Assembly: GCF_019973375.1 (NCBI RefSeq)
Contig: NZ_BPTV01000001.1
Location: forward strand, 1,612,001-1,676,000
Length of the DNA stretch: 64,000 bases
Reading direction: 5' to 3'
Source: Prevotella lacticifex
GTDB taxonomy: Bacteria; Bacteroidota; Bacteroidia; Bacteroidales; Bacteroidaceae
The translations under genes and the position numbers were made by a program. Under the pieces are notes generated by a model. The model was not told the origin of the DNA, did no database searches, and saw only the letters and a list, made by a program, of their open reading frames with translations. Shown here piece by piece: positions 1 to 9,119 of this stretch (the first letter of the stretch is position 1; each line of letters starts with the position of its first letter).

Positions 1-1
1 G

Positions 2-1822
2 GTGGCTACACCGCGCTCACAGGCTGAGCAGAACCGCCTTTGCATCTGGAGCGAGATGGCCAAGGATATGGACTACTACTTCATTGCCGGCGACAATCTC
101 GACCAGGTAATCTCCGGTTACCGCACTCTCACTGGTAAGGCTCAGGTTATGCCTCGGTGGACACTTGGCTTCTGGCAGAGTCGCGAGCGTTATAAATCAT
201 CGGAGGAGATAGAGTCGACGCTCAAGCACTTCCGCGACAAGCACATACCCGTCGACAATATAGTTCAGGACTGGAACTACTGGAAACTTGATTCATGGGG
301 CAGCCATCAGTTTGAGCAGAGCCGTTATCCCAATCCACAGGTTATGCTCGACAGCGTCCACAGTATGCACGGAAGATTCATGATCTCTGTTTGGCCGAAG
401 TTCTACTGTTCAACCGACAACTACAAAGCCCTCGATGCCAACGGATGGATTTACCATCAGGCTGTGAAAGACTCTATCTACGACTGGCTCGGCTTTATGG
501 GCTCATTCTACGATGCCTACAGCGCTGGAGCGCGGAAGATGTTCTGGAAGCAGATGGACGAAAATCTATACTCGAAATATCACTACGGAATCGACGCATG
601 GTGGATGGATGCCTCAGAGCCAAACGTTCGCGACTGCACCCCGATGTGGTACCGCAAAGCACTCTGTGGCGCTACGGATCTTGGCTCGGCTACGGAGTAT
701 TTCAACGCTTACAGCATTGTCAATGCCGACGCCATATATAATGGTCAGCGCTCAGTGAATCCTAACCAACGCGTGTTCCTGCTCACCCGCAGCGGATTCG
801 CCGGCGAACAGTGCTACAGCACTGCAAGCTGGAGCGGCGACATCGGCACTCGATGGGAGGACATGAGGGCTCAGCTCACTGCCGGTCTCAGCTATTCAAT
901 GTCGGGAATACCTTTCTGGGGTATGGATATCGGTGGATTCTGTGTCGAGAACCGCTATGTCAAGGGACAGCAGGAGTACGACAACACCGGCAAGGAGAAT
1001 GCCGACCTCAAGGAGTGGCGCGAGCTGCAGGCACGGTGGAATGAGTTCGGAGCTTTTGTCCCCTTGTACCGCACCCACGGCCAGTGGCCTCTGCGTGAGG
1101 TATGGAATATCGCCCCCGAGGATCATCCGGCTTACAAAGCCATCGTCTACTACGATAAGCTGCGCTACCGTCTCATGCCTTATCTCTACAGCATGGCCGG
1201 AGCAGTCCACTTCGACGACTACACTCCAATGCGCGCACTTGTCATGGACTTCAACGGCGACAGCAAGGTATATGACATCAAGGACCAGTTTATGTTCGGT
1301 CCGGCTCTTATGGCCTGTCCTGTAATGAAATACGGTGAACGGCATCGTTCCGTCTATCTGCCGCAGCAGAAGGGATGGTACGACCTCTACACCAACAAAT
1401 ACTATGGCGGCGGACAGACAATCGATGTCGATGCTCCCTACGACCGCATTCCCGTGTTCGTACCTGAGGGCAGCATTCTCCTCTTCGGACCAGAGATGGA
1501 ATGGAGCGACGAGAAACCTGCTGATCCCATCACCGTCTACGTCTACGCAGGAAAAGACGGTTCTTTCACTCTCTACGAGGATGAGAATACCAACTACAAC
1601 TATGAGAAGGGACTTTACTCGACGATAACCTTCAAGTACGACGATGCATCGCACAGTCTCACCATTGGGCAGCGTCAGGGCCATTTCTCCGGAATGCTGA
1701 AGAACCGTAAGTTCAATATCGTTCTCCGCACACCGCAGACCGTTGACGCCACTCTCAATCCCGATTCAGCAAAGGGTAAGACCGTGGCGTATAAGGGTAA
1801 GAAGCTTGTTGTAAAGTTGTAA
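2..1822 (+). CDS. GH31 alpha-xylosidase / alpha-glucosidase, 5' end cut by window
   Basis: Glycoside hydrolase family 31; releases alpha-linked xylose or glucose from oligosaccharide ends. The reading frame is open to the window edge, so the N-terminus (signal peptide and beta-sandwich, often a PA14 insert) is missing; the GTG at base 2 is not a real start. Counting from there, the nucleophile lies in WWMDASEP (Asp about 203) and the acid/base in SWSGDIG (Asp about 280), followed by GMDIGGF. The C-terminal region with TVYVYAGKDGSFTLYEDE resembles the DUF5110 domain. The next gene downstream is a GH2 enzyme; a GH31 alpha-xylosidase next to a GH2 beta-galactosidase is the arrangement in Bacteroides xyloglucan utilisation loci, so alpha-xylosidase is the preferred reading. 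Substrate is inferred, family is clear. Confidence 0.93.
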   Translation: MATPRSQAEQNRLCIWSEMAKDMDYYFIAGDNLDQVISGYRTLTGKAQVMPRWTLGFWQSRERYKSSEEIESTLKHFRDKHIPVDNIVQDWNYWKLDSWGSHQFEQSRYPNPQVMLDSVHSMHGRFMISVWPKFYCSTDNYKALDANGWIYHQAVKDSIYDWLGFMGSFYDAYSAGARKMFWKQMDENLYSKYHYGIDAWWMDASEPNVRDCTPMWYRKALCGATDLGSATEYFNAYSIVNADAIYNGQRSVNPNQRVFLLTRSGFAGEQCYSTASWSGDIGTRWEDMRAQLTAGLSYSMSGIPFWGMDIGGFCVENRYVKGQQEYDNTGKENADLKEWRELQARWNEFGAFVPLYRTHGQWPLREVWNIAPEDHPAYKAIVYYDKLRYRLMPYLYSMAGAVHFDDYTPMRALVMDFNGDSKVYDIKDQFMFGPALMACPVMKYGERHRSVYLPQQKGWYDLYTNKYYGGGQTIDVDAPYDRIPVFVPEGSILLFGPEMEWSDEKPADPITVYVYAGKDGSFTLYEDENTNYNYEKGLYSTITFKYDDASHSLTIGQRQGHFSGMLKNRKFNIVLRTPQTVDATLNPDSAKGKTVAYKGKKLVVKL

Positions 1823-1877
1823 GCCCGAATCTTTCATAAATAAAATATAAAGTTAAAATCCACCTTATATTACTGAC

Positions 1878-1919
1878 AATTCCTGTCCGTTAGCTTTAAG
1901 CAATGGACAGGAATTTTAA
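1878..1919 (+). terminator. Rho-independent-type terminator after GH31 gene
   Basis: Inverted repeat AATTCCTGTCC (1878-1888) and GGACAGGAATT (1905-1915) with a 16-nt loop followed by T/A-rich sequence. It lies between the GH31 and GH2 genes, so the GH2 gene may be separately transcribed or partly attenuated. Confidence 0.75.
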
Positions 1920-1933
1920 AGTTAATGTCAATC

Positions 1934-4489
1934 ATGAAGAAAATATTATTCACACTTCTGCTGCTAATCCCTGTGCTGACAGCCACAGCGCGCCAGCGCC
2001 AGCTGTTCGATGCGGGATGGCTATTTATCCTCGGCGACAAGCCGTCGATGGCATCACCCGACTACAATGACGCATCGTGGCGCCACCTTAATCTTCCCCA
2101 CGACTGGGCCATAGAGGGCGATTTTCGAGATGGCAATCCCTCGGGAGCCGGTGGCGGTGCACTGCCCGGAGGTATCGGATGGTACAGAAAGCATCTGACT
2201 ATCAGCGAGGAAGAGGCTTCTACGCTGAAAACCAAAAAGTATTGGCTCGCCTTCGATGGCGTCTACATGAACTCAACCGTCTATGTCAACGGCAAGGAGG
2301 TAGGGCACCGGCCATACGGATACAGTTCATTCCAATACGATATCACCCCCGAGCTGAAAGTCGGCGACAATGTCATTGCAGTGAAAGTCGACAACAGCGA
2401 TCAGCCTAACTCGCGGTGGTACAGCGGTTGCGGCATCTACCGTCATGTATGGCTGACGACAACATCCACGCTGCACTTCGATCATTGGGGTGTACAGGTA
2501 GTGACCAACGCCAAGGGCGACGTTGTCGTCAATGCCAAATACACTGATGAGAGTGGCTCTTCGCTGCGCCCTCTCCTGCGTAGCACCGTCCTCGATGCCT
2601 CGCAGCGTGTCGTGGCAACGAAAGAGGGTAGCAACGCAACACTGAAGCTGCATGTCAGTCGGCCGCATCTGTGGTCGATAGCCAATCCTTATGTCTACAC
2701 CGTCAAGACAGAGCTTGTCATCGGTGGCCGCACTGTTGATGAAGTTTGCACCACTACCGGATTCCGCAGTTTCCGCTTTGATGCCAAGACCGGATTCTGG
2801 CTCAACGGGCGCAACTTCAAACTCAATGGTGTCTGTGAGCATCACGACCTCGGAGCTCTCGGTGCCGCCTTCAACGAGGATGCCATGCACCGCAAGCTGA
2901 CACGGCTGAAGGAAATGGGTGTCAACGCCCTGCGGTGCACTCATAACCCTCCTGCACCTGAGCTGCTCGACATGTGCGACACTATGGGCATCGTAGTCCT
3001 CGACGAAAGCTTCGACATGTGGCGCCGGAAGAAAACAAAGAACGACTATGCCCGCTTCTTCGACGAATGGCATGAGCGCGACCTCTCCGACCTTGTCAAG
3101 CGCGACCGTAATCATCCGTCGGTCATTGCGTGGAGCATCGGCAACGAGGTGCTTGAGCAGTGGACATCGACGGGCTCTGATGAGCTCACCCTCGAACAGG
3201 CTAACATGATTCTCAATGCCGGACATAAGGTCGTCAATACCGACGGACTCCATCCTAACTCGATACTCACAAAACACTTAGCACAAATCATCCGCGACAA
3301 CGACCCGCTGCCCGAGGGTAAGGAGTGGAAGACCTCCTTCCGTCCTGTCACCGCCGGATGCAATGAGCCCGACCCCGGCAATCTGCTCTTCAAGAGTGGC
3401 GCTATCGACCTCATCGGCTTCAACTACCATCATCAATGGATAAAGGACGTGCCGAAGAACTTCCCCGGAAAGCCATTCTTCATGTCCGAGAGTGTATCGG
3501 CTCTGATGACCCGTGGCTACTATCCACAGCCCTCCGACACCATTCTCATGGCTCCGTCGCGGTGGGATCTGCCTTACACCGACCCCTCTATGATGTGCTC
3601 GGCCTACGATAATACTCATGCACCATGGAGCGCCACTCACGAGGAGACATGGAACGCGGTGAAGCACACTCCGTATTGTTTCGGACAGTTCATCTGGACC
3701 GGTTTCGACTACATCGGCGAGCCGACACCTTACGGATTCCCAGCACGCAGCTCCTACTTCGGTATCATAGATTTGGCTGGATTCCCGAAGGATGTTTACT
3801 ATATGTATCAGAGCGAATGGACGAAGAAGGACGTTCTCCATCTCTTCCCCCACTGGAACTGGCTCCCGGGACAGACCGTCGATATGTGGTGCTACTACAA
3901 CAATGCTGACGAGGTGGAGCTCTACGTCAACGGCAAGAGTCAGGGTGTCCGCCGTAAGAGCGCTCCTGAGCCACAGGAGGAATGGTACCGGCTGCACAAT
4001 CGTCTTTGTCTAGACTCAACGGAGTTCCATGTTGGATGGCGTGTGAAATACGAACCAGGAGAGGTGAAGGTGGTAGCCCGCAAGAATGGTAGGGTAGTGC
4101 GCTCTGAGGTCATCAAGACGGCCGGAGCTCCCGACCACATCCGTCTCGTCGTCGACTACGATGGCCGCAAACTCGACAAAGGTATCGACCGACCGATGGC
4201 CGACGGCAGCAAAGTTAGCCGCCAGCATCTCGTATTCGTCAATGCTGAGGTCGTTGACAAGGATGGAAATGTATGTCCAGATGCCGACAATCAGATATTC
4301 TTCAGCGTCGACGGAGCCACTATCGCCGGTGTCGACAATGGCAGCGAGTCGTCGCTTGAACGCTTCAAGGCCGACAACCGCCGTGCCATGTTCGGCAAGT
4401 GCATGGTTATCGTAGCACCAAATGAGGGTGCAGCCGTGAGCCTAAAGGCGCGTGCCGTAGGACTCCACGATGCAACGATCAACTTCTAA
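1934..4489 (+). CDS. GH2 beta-galactosidase-type glycoside hydrolase, secreted
   Basis: Exported glycoside hydrolase family 2 enzyme, probably periplasmic beta-galactosidase. The ATG at 1934 is chosen because it directly precedes a signal peptide (MKKILFTLLLLIPVLTATA); an ATG at 1925 is three codons upstream. Order: jelly-roll sugar-binding domain (LPHDWAIEGDF, GGIGWYRK), Ig-like domain, TIM barrel, then a DUF4982-like segment (HWNW, DEVELYVNGKSQG). The acid/base Glu is in HPSVIAWSIGNE (about residue 405 from 1934) and the nucleophile Glu in FFMSESVS (about 519); FIWTGFDYIGEPTPYG closes the active site. Length (about 851 aa) is usual for Bacteroidetes GH2 proteins. It follows the GH31 gene and is probably part of the same hemicellulose-degrading locus. 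Exact linkage and substrate cannot be read from sequence. Confidence 0.93.
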   Translation: MKKILFTLLLLIPVLTATARQRQLFDAGWLFILGDKPSMASPDYNDASWRHLNLPHDWAIEGDFRDGNPSGAGGGALPGGIGWYRKHLTISEEEASTLKTKKYWLAFDGVYMNSTVYVNGKEVGHRPYGYSSFQYDITPELKVGDNVIAVKVDNSDQPNSRWYSGCGIYRHVWLTTTSTLHFDHWGVQVVTNAKGDVVVNAKYTDESGSSLRPLLRSTVLDASQRVVATKEGSNATLKLHVSRPHLWSIANPYVYTVKTELVIGGRTVDEVCTTTGFRSFRFDAKTGFWLNGRNFKLNGVCEHHDLGALGAAFNEDAMHRKLTRLKEMGVNALRCTHNPPAPELLDMCDTMGIVVLDESFDMWRRKKTKNDYARFFDEWHERDLSDLVKRDRNHPSVIAWSIGNEVLEQWTSTGSDELTLEQANMILNAGHKVVNTDGLHPNSILTKHLAQIIRDNDPLPEGKEWKTSFRPVTAGCNEPDPGNLLFKSGAIDLIGFNYHHQWIKDVPKNFPGKPFFMSESVSALMTRGYYPQPSDTILMAPSRWDLPYTDPSMMCSAYDNTHAPWSATHEETWNAVKHTPYCFGQFIWTGFDYIGEPTPYGFPARSSYFGIIDLAGFPKDVYYMYQSEWTKKDVLHLFPHWNWLPGQTVDMWCYYNNADEVELYVNGKSQGVRRKSAPEPQEEWYRLHNRLCLDSTEFHVGWRVKYEPGEVKVVARKNGRVVRSEVIKTAGAPDHIRLVVDYDGRKLDKGIDRPMADGSKVSRQHLVFVNAEVVDKDGNVCPDADNQIFFSVDGATIAGVDNGSESSLERFKADNRRAMFGKCMVIVAPNEGAAVSLKARAVGLHDATINF

Positions 4490-4516
4490 GCCTTAGACTA
4501 CAATCAAGGCATCATG

Positions 4517-4544
4517 GGCAGGGCAAATATTTGTCCTGCCTTTT
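4517..4544 (+). terminator. Terminator after GH2 gene
   Basis: Stem GGCAGG...CCTGCC with AT-rich loop (GCAAATATTTGT can extend the pairing) followed by TTTT. Confidence 0.8.
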
Positions 4545-4717
4545 CACTTTTATTGCTATGACTGATTAGCGAGGCAAGGCTTTCCCGGTGCCAATAATCA
4601 CGCTCCAATGAGGTCTGTTGTTGACTTCCGGTGCATTTAGTCCCAACCATAAGGCCGTAACTCTATAAAAAAGTTTAATAATGATTCGTCGACACGTAAT
4701 ATCTCATTCCTTTTTTG

Positions 4718-4725
4718 TATTTTTG
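4718..4725 (+). promoter_or_regulatory. pgk -7 box (TATTTTTG)
   Basis: Matches the Bacteroidales -7 consensus TAnnTTTG and is followed by C; about 38 nt of leader before the pgk ATG. No convincing -33 TTTG at the usual spacing. Confidence 0.6.
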
Positions 4726-4763
4726 CATCACGAAATCTTTTAAAACTATAAATACAGAGAACA

Positions 4764-6011
4764 ATGAAAATCAATGATTTCAACTTTGCCGGTCACAAGG
4801 CAATCGTCCGCGTCGATTTCAACGTGCCACTCGATGAGAACGGACATGTTACAGACGAAACCCGTATCAAGGGTGCTCTTCCCACACTGAAGAAAATCCT
4901 CAACGATGGTGGTTCGGTCATCATGATGAGCCACATGGGCAAGCCTAAGGGCAAGGTCAACGCAAAGCTCAGCCTCAGTCAGATTGTTCCTAACGTCAGC
5001 CGCAACCTCGGTGTAGAGGTTAAGTTCGCTCCCGACTGCGCCAATGCTGACAAGGAAGCAGCAGCGCTGAAACCCGGTGAGGCTCTTCTGCTCGAGAACC
5101 TTCGTTTCTATCCTGAGGAAGAGGGCAAGCCGGTAGGTATCGACAAGGATGATCCCAAGTATGGCGAGGCTAAGGAGGAGATGAAGAAGCGTCAGGTAGA
5201 ATTCGCAAAGAAGCTCGCTTCTTACGCCGATGTTTACGTCATGGACGCTTTCGGCACAGCTCACCGCAAGCACGCTTCTACGGCTGTCATCGACCAGTTC
5301 TTCGACAAGGACCACCGCATGCTCGGTCTGCTCATGGAGAAAGAGGTTAAGGCCGTCGACAATGTCCTCAACAACATCAAGCGCCCATTCACTGCTATCA
5401 TGGGTGGCAGTAAGGTCTCCACAAAGATTGGAATCATCGAGAACCTCCTCACTAAGGTCGACAACCTCATTCTCTGCGGTGGCATGACATACACCTTTGC
5501 TAAGGCCAAGGGCGGTAAGATTGGTAAGTCAATCTGCGAGAACGACAAACTCGACATCGCTCTCGACGTCATCAAGAAGGCTAAGGAGAACAATGTGAAC
5601 CTCGTTCTCGGTACCGATTCTGTTATCGCCGACGACTTCTCCAACGATGCCAACACAAAGGTTGCTCCTTCAAACGATATTCCTGACGGATGGGAGGGCA
5701 TGGATGCAGGTCCTGCAACAAGAAAGCTCTTCGCTGACGCTATTAAGGGTTCAAAGACAATCCTGTGGAATGGTCCTGCCGGTGTCTTCGAGTTCGACAA
5801 CTTCACCGGCGGCTCACGTGCCATTGCCGAGGCTATCGCTGAGGCTACTAAGGAAGGTGCCTTCTCACTCATCGGTGGCGGCGACTCTGTTGCATGCATC
5901 AACAAGTTCGGTCTTGCCGATCAGGTCAGCTACATCTCTACCGGTGGCGGTGCTCTCCTCGAGGCTATCGAGGGCAAGACTCTCCCGGGTGTTGCAGCTA
6001 TCGAGGCATAA
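4764..6011 (+). CDS. pgk: phosphoglycerate kinase
   Basis: Cytoplasmic glycolytic enzyme: 1,3-bisphosphoglycerate + ADP to 3-phosphoglycerate + ATP. The 415-residue length and full set of motifs are standard: substrate-binding [11 protein letters not shown] and [10 protein letters not shown] near the N-terminus, [29 protein letters not shown], hinge-region [10 protein letters not shown], and C-terminal nucleotide-binding NGPAGVFEF and [11 protein letters not shown]. The ATG at 4764 is the only start compatible with the N-terminal motif. It has its own -7 box upstream and a strong terminator downstream, so it is a single-gene transcript. Nothing unusual. Confidence 0.99.
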   Translation: MKINDFNFAGHKAIVRVDFNVPLDENGHVTDETRIKGALPTLKKILNDGGSVIMMSHMGKPKGKVNAKLSLSQIVPNVSRNLGVEVKFAPDCANADKEAAALKPGEALLLENLRFYPEEEGKPVGIDKDDPKYGEAKEEMKKRQVEFAKKLASYADVYVMDAFGTAHRKHASTAVIDQFFDKDHRMLGLLMEKEVKAVDNVLNNIKRPFTAIMGGSKVSTKIGIIENLLTKVDNLILCGGMTYTFAKAKGGKIGKSICENDKLDIALDVIKKAKENNVNLVLGTDSVIADDFSNDANTKVAPSNDIPDGWEGMDAGPATRKLFADAIKGSKTILWNGPAGVFEFDNFTGGSRAIAEAIAEATKEGAFSLIGGGDSVACINKFGLADQVSYISTGGGALLEAIEGKTLPGVAAIEA

Positions 6012-6036
6012 ACAACTTATCTAACTATAAACTTTT

Positions 6037-6070
6037 GAGGGGGATGCGCCGTCGAGGCATGTCCCCCTTT
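6037..6070 (+). terminator. pgk terminator
   Basis: GAGGGGGA (loop about 15 nt) TCCCCC followed by TTTTC, 26 nt after the stop codon. Confidence 0.8.
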
Positions 6071-6400
6071 TCATGTCCAGACGGCTGAAACAACGTAATC
6101 GGCCTTATGCGACACTGCGACACTGTGGCCAAATTCACACGTCTCACATATCTCATGTGAGAAAAAACATTTTTTATGATGGTGTATGGCCGCAATCTTT
6201 GGATGTATGCAACACACTAATTATCAGCATATTTCTTTTCATTCCTGAGGTGCAACCTACCTTATAACTCAAAGACCGATGCGTAACTAACCTCAAAAGT
6301 CTCATTGATTCGTTTCCCCTTACCTCCTCTGCTCAGCGCAGTAAAGTGACCGTCGTGTTTTCGCTTTTCCCCCAAGTTGTCATGCCCCCTAACGACTCCA

Positions 6401-6465
6401 CAAAGTTATAACATCCATTTTGCTCCTCCAAATTTCAGCCGTTTATTGCCGTTAAAATCCGTTAA
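6401..6465 (-). promoter_or_regulatory. Orphan copy of HU-type promoter module
   Basis: Read on the minus strand: two TTAACGG-type direct repeats exactly 10 bp apart, 16 bp, TTTG, 20 bp, TAACTTTG. The same geometry occurs at 9698-9762 and 51157-51221, where it precedes the HU-like gene. No gene follows it here before the pgk terminator. Confidence 0.6.
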
Positions 6466-6599
6466 CAGCTGCCCAAAATCAGCATTTTCCTCCTTATTGC
6501 CATTATAGCGGCTGTCGGTAAACCGATTTCCTATTGCTGCCTATAATTTCCCATGGCTGTCTGTCGAGACTATGCCAGCCTATCGAGTTTTATGGTTGC

Positions 6600-6800
6600 C
6601 TATAGTGGTCTATAGTCTCCTATAGTTTCCATCGAGTCCTATGGCTCCTATCGAATCCCATGGAGTCCTATGGTTCCTATCGAGTCCCATGGAGTCCTAT
6701 GACTTCCTATCGAGTCCCATGGTTCCTATCGAGTACTATGGTTCCTATCGAGTCCTATGGTTCCTATCGAGTCCTATGGCTCCTATGACTTCCTATGCCT
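6600..6800 (+). repeat. Degenerate tandem repeat, period 19 bp
   Basis: Units of the form TTCCTATCGAGTCCTATGG; three clean copies begin at 6723, 6742 and 6761, with degenerate copies upstream grading into CTATAG-containing sequence near 6600-6630. Related in sequence style to the 9-bp CTATAG arrays elsewhere in the window. Reading frames across it are low-complexity and not treated as genes. Confidence 0.75.
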
Positions 6801-7080
6801 GTCTATATCCGACGAGGGTCGTAAATCGCCGTTTACAAGGCCGTCCCATTTTAGAACCCCCTTTCCTATGCTGAAGGCTGTCCCCCGTTTCGTCATCCCA
6901 TTTTACCCCGGCAATCTGACTGAACGAATCGTTCACCCAGGTCGACATGGGGTTCCATTTCGTTACCCCATCCTCCCCGTCTCAATAACGTTTCTATCAT
7001 TCTGATCATTCTTTTAATTCCTGTCTATAGAATTATTCTCTTATTCTCAAATTCTTGAGATAAAATAGTCACCGATATCT

Positions 7081-7206
7081 TACGCTGAACAGTTATGGTT
7101 TTGATGGGTGTTGCGATCCTCTCCCCTTGGGGGAGGGAGTTAGAGATGGTTCCGATACCTATAAATGCGACGGTGCGACACTGCGACACTGCGACGGTTG
7201 ATCTTT
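7081..7206. repeat. Segment homologous to the sequence downstream of the VirE gene (39.66-39.80 kb)
   Basis: Shares the order GGTTTTGATGGGT, a CTCTCCC...GGGAG hairpin, GAGTTAGAGA, GATACCTATAAATG and an 8-bp tandem array with 39660-39795. Here the array units are GCGACACT; there they are GTAGCGGT. Confidence 0.7.
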
Positions 7207-7677
7207 AGTCTTCTTGTATTTCCTGCTCTTTTCTCCCTTCTGTCTTATGTCCTGGCTTCCAAAGGTTCCGTTTTGGAACGTTAGGAGCAGTGCGATGCCG
7301 AACTCCGGAGACGCGATGATCTTCTCTATCATCGGTGCCGTGGCATAAGCCCCGTGGCGACGGATGGAGGGCAGCATCTCGGCGGTGACCCAGTGCTTGA
7401 ACTTCTTGGCAGAAGGGAGCTTCGAGGAAAGGACGAGGGAGTAAAGACCCGACTCGTTGATGATGGTCATTTTCTGTTCTCTACCGATAGTGTCGCGAAA
7501 CGCGACGCCTTCCCTCTTGTCCTCTTCGTCCACATGTTTGTAAAGAGCGTCTCTTGTGTTGTTGTATCCCAATGCCTCAGCCACGTCCTTTCCCACGAGC
7601 CACGGATCCCCGTCTTTCTCTATAGCCCGGATATCACCGAACATCTCGTGATGAAAGTTTATCAACTCGTTGTTCAT
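7159..7677 (-). pseudogene. Bro-N antirepressor-like protein, truncated and fused to a VirE-type C-terminal end
   Basis: Residues 1 to about 130 form a Bro-N domain (MNNELINFHHEMFGDIRAIE, WLVGKDVAEALGY, TIINESGLYSLVLSSKLP, LPSIRRHGAYATAP) nearly identical to the intact copy at 42540-43328. After PEFGIALL the similarity stops: the KilAC domain is absent. The tail RQKGEKSRKYKK matches the end of the VirE-DUF3987 protein (RHKGDKGMKYKK), and the DNA beyond matches the sequence downstream of that gene. The last residues are read from an 8-bp tandem array. The simplest reading is an internal deletion of a Bro-N/small gene/VirE operon that joined the two ends. The frame is open for 172 codons, so a small Bro-N-only protein could still be made; DNA binding would be its only plausible role. 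Confidence 0.75.
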
Positions 7678-7705
7678 TTTTTTTTATTTTTGAGTTAATA
7701 GATTA

Positions 7706-8016
7706 TGTGCGAGGCCAAACTCCGGTTGTGCGATGATGCGCTCCAAGGTCGGTGCCGTGGCATAAGCCCCGTGGCGACGGATGGAGGGCAGCACTTCGGC
7801 GGTGACCCAACGCTTGAAGACCTTCGCCTGCGGGAGCTTGGAGGAGAGGACGACGGAGTAGAGACCCGACTCGTTGATAATGGTTTTGTTTGGGTTTCCT
7901 TGAATACCGTCGTGAAACGCGACGGTATTTTATTCCCAAACTGGGTGTTGATTTGCCACCCAGCTTTATCTTACTCATCGACATGTGCTTTCAGAGCATT
8001 CATAGCAAATGCCCTG
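7706..8016 (-). pseudogene. Second degraded Bro-N antirepressor fragment
   Basis: Translating the minus strand gives ALKAHVDE, a TAA stop where the intact copies have Glu, then DK and after a frameshift NTVAFHDG, TIINESGLYSVVLSSKLP, KRWVTAEVLPSIRRHGAYATAP and PEFGLAHN. These match the Bro-N domains at 7.2-7.7 and 42.5-43.3 kb in order. An internal stop, a frameshift, and loss of both the N-terminal start and the C-terminal domain show it is dead. It lies directly upstream of the other truncated copy. Confidence 0.8.
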
Positions 8017-8165
8017 CAGCAGCGAGGGTGGGGGTTATCCCCATCCTACCAACAGCGGACAAGATACAAAGCAAATACCACGCAGCAGCGAGGGTGGGGA
8101 TGAACCCCACCCCTACATTGGATGTGTGCTGCAGATATCTTATTATCAGCTGTTTGTAGAGAAAT
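8010..8165. repeat. Two copies of a dispersed palindromic (REP-like) element
   Basis: CAGCAGCGAGGGTGGGGGTTATCCCC and CGCAGCAGCGAGGGTGGGG with ATGAACCCCACCCC; the second is followed by TTGGATGTGTGCTGC and TCTTATTATCAGC, a tail shared with copies at 39.03 and 50.97 kb. Confidence 0.7.
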
Positions 8166-8201
8166 TAGGGATGGTTAGTGGCTTTTGCCATTTCCCAAGC
8201 C

Positions 8202-8692
8202 GCATGTCAGAATCGGCCTTATGTAGCGGTGTAGCGCATGAGCAATGAGCAATTAGCAGTGAGCAAGGAGCAGTGAGCAAGGAGGGGGAGTTTAGGAGTT
8301 AGTAGTTTTCGCTATTTCTGTTTTCATCAGCATTCTTATTTTCGACTTGCAAATATACAAACTTTTCCAAACCCTCCAACTCTCCGCCCTTTTCTTTTCC
8401 TCCCCTCATCCGCTACACCACTACCTCACTGCTCATTGCTCATTGCGTCGCACCGCTACACCGCTACCTCACTGCTCATTGCTCACTGCTCATTACTCAT
8501 TGCGTTGCACCGCTACACCGCTACACCGCTACATTTATAGCTATCGCATGTCTGAATAAGCGCATTTGTAAAAAAAGAAGATAAACAAACAAATAACATA
8601 AAATACTAATTATAAATATATTAAATAATAATATAATATATAGTATTATAATATATTTTTACTCTATAGTCTCATTTTCTGTGTTTTCCTCG
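8202..8692. repeat. Tandem cassette unit 1 with orphan promoter
   Basis: Begins CGCATGTCAGAATCGGCC. Order: (GTAGCGGT)n, (GAGCAAT)n, GGAGGGGGAG, then CAAATATA (minus-strand -7 box TATATTTG), then inverted arrays (CCGCTACA)n and (CTCATTG)n, an AT-rich tract, and TTTTTACTCTATAGTCTC. Long open frames across the arrays encode monotonous LLTAHCSL-type text and are not counted as genes. Confidence 0.7.
8350..8379 (-). promoter_or_regulatory. Orphan promoter in cassette unit 1
   Basis: On the minus strand TTG (8377-8379), 19 bp, TATATTTG (8350-8357). A 12-13 codon frame starting MLMKTEIAKT follows about 15-20 nt later and then stops; no full gene is seen. Confidence 0.55.
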
Positions 8693-9119
8693 TCGCATGT
8701 CTGTATCGGCCTTATGTAGCGGTGTAGCGGTGTAGCAGTGTAGCGCATGAGCAGTGAGCAAAGCAATGAGCAGTGAGCAAAGCAATGAGCAGTGAGCAAT
8801 GAGTAATGAGTAATGAGCAAGGAGGGGGGAGTTAGGAGTTTTCGCTATTTTCTGTTTTCATCAGCATTCTTATTTTCGACTTGCAAATATACAACCTTTT
8901 CCGAACTCACCAACTCCCCGCCGCTTTTCTTTTCCTCCCCTCATCCGCCACACCGCCACGTTTATACCTATCCGATGTCGGTGAAGTGTAAAAAGTAAAA
9001 TAATATACCATTGTTATAGCAGATATAAAATGTTGATTATTAATAATATAAATAATATAATAATATATAATAATATAATATATTTTTACTCTATAGTCTC
9101 ATTTTCTGCCTTTTCCTCG
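8693..9119. repeat. Tandem cassette unit 2 with orphan promoter
   Basis: Same order as unit 1. Minus-strand promoter TTG (8911-8913), 19 bp, TATATTTG (8884-8891). The short MLMKTE frame here carries an extra A and is shifted. The GAGCAAT array and the AT-rich tract differ in length from unit 1. Confidence 0.7.

Larger units (their letters stand above)
6071..7080. other. About 1 kb without a supported gene
   Basis: No reading frame here looks coding. It holds a short array of 8-bp units (CGACACTG) near 6105-6130, an orphan promoter module on the minus strand (6401-6465), and a period-19 repeat tract (about 6600-6800), each listed separately. The remainder is AT-rich or low-complexity sequence in which I see nothing further. 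Confidence 0.6.

Noticed and set aside
896..1684. 262-codon minus-strand frame opposite the GH31 gene, and similar long antisense frames opposite other genes
   Set aside because: They mirror the codon pattern of well-supported genes on the other strand and show no domain of their own.
4490..4763. Possible riboswitch before pgk
   Set aside because: Only a terminator and a -7 box are recognisable; no conserved leader structure.
6641..6874. 77-codon frame over the period-19 tract
   Set aside because: Repeat-derived, no domain and no start context.
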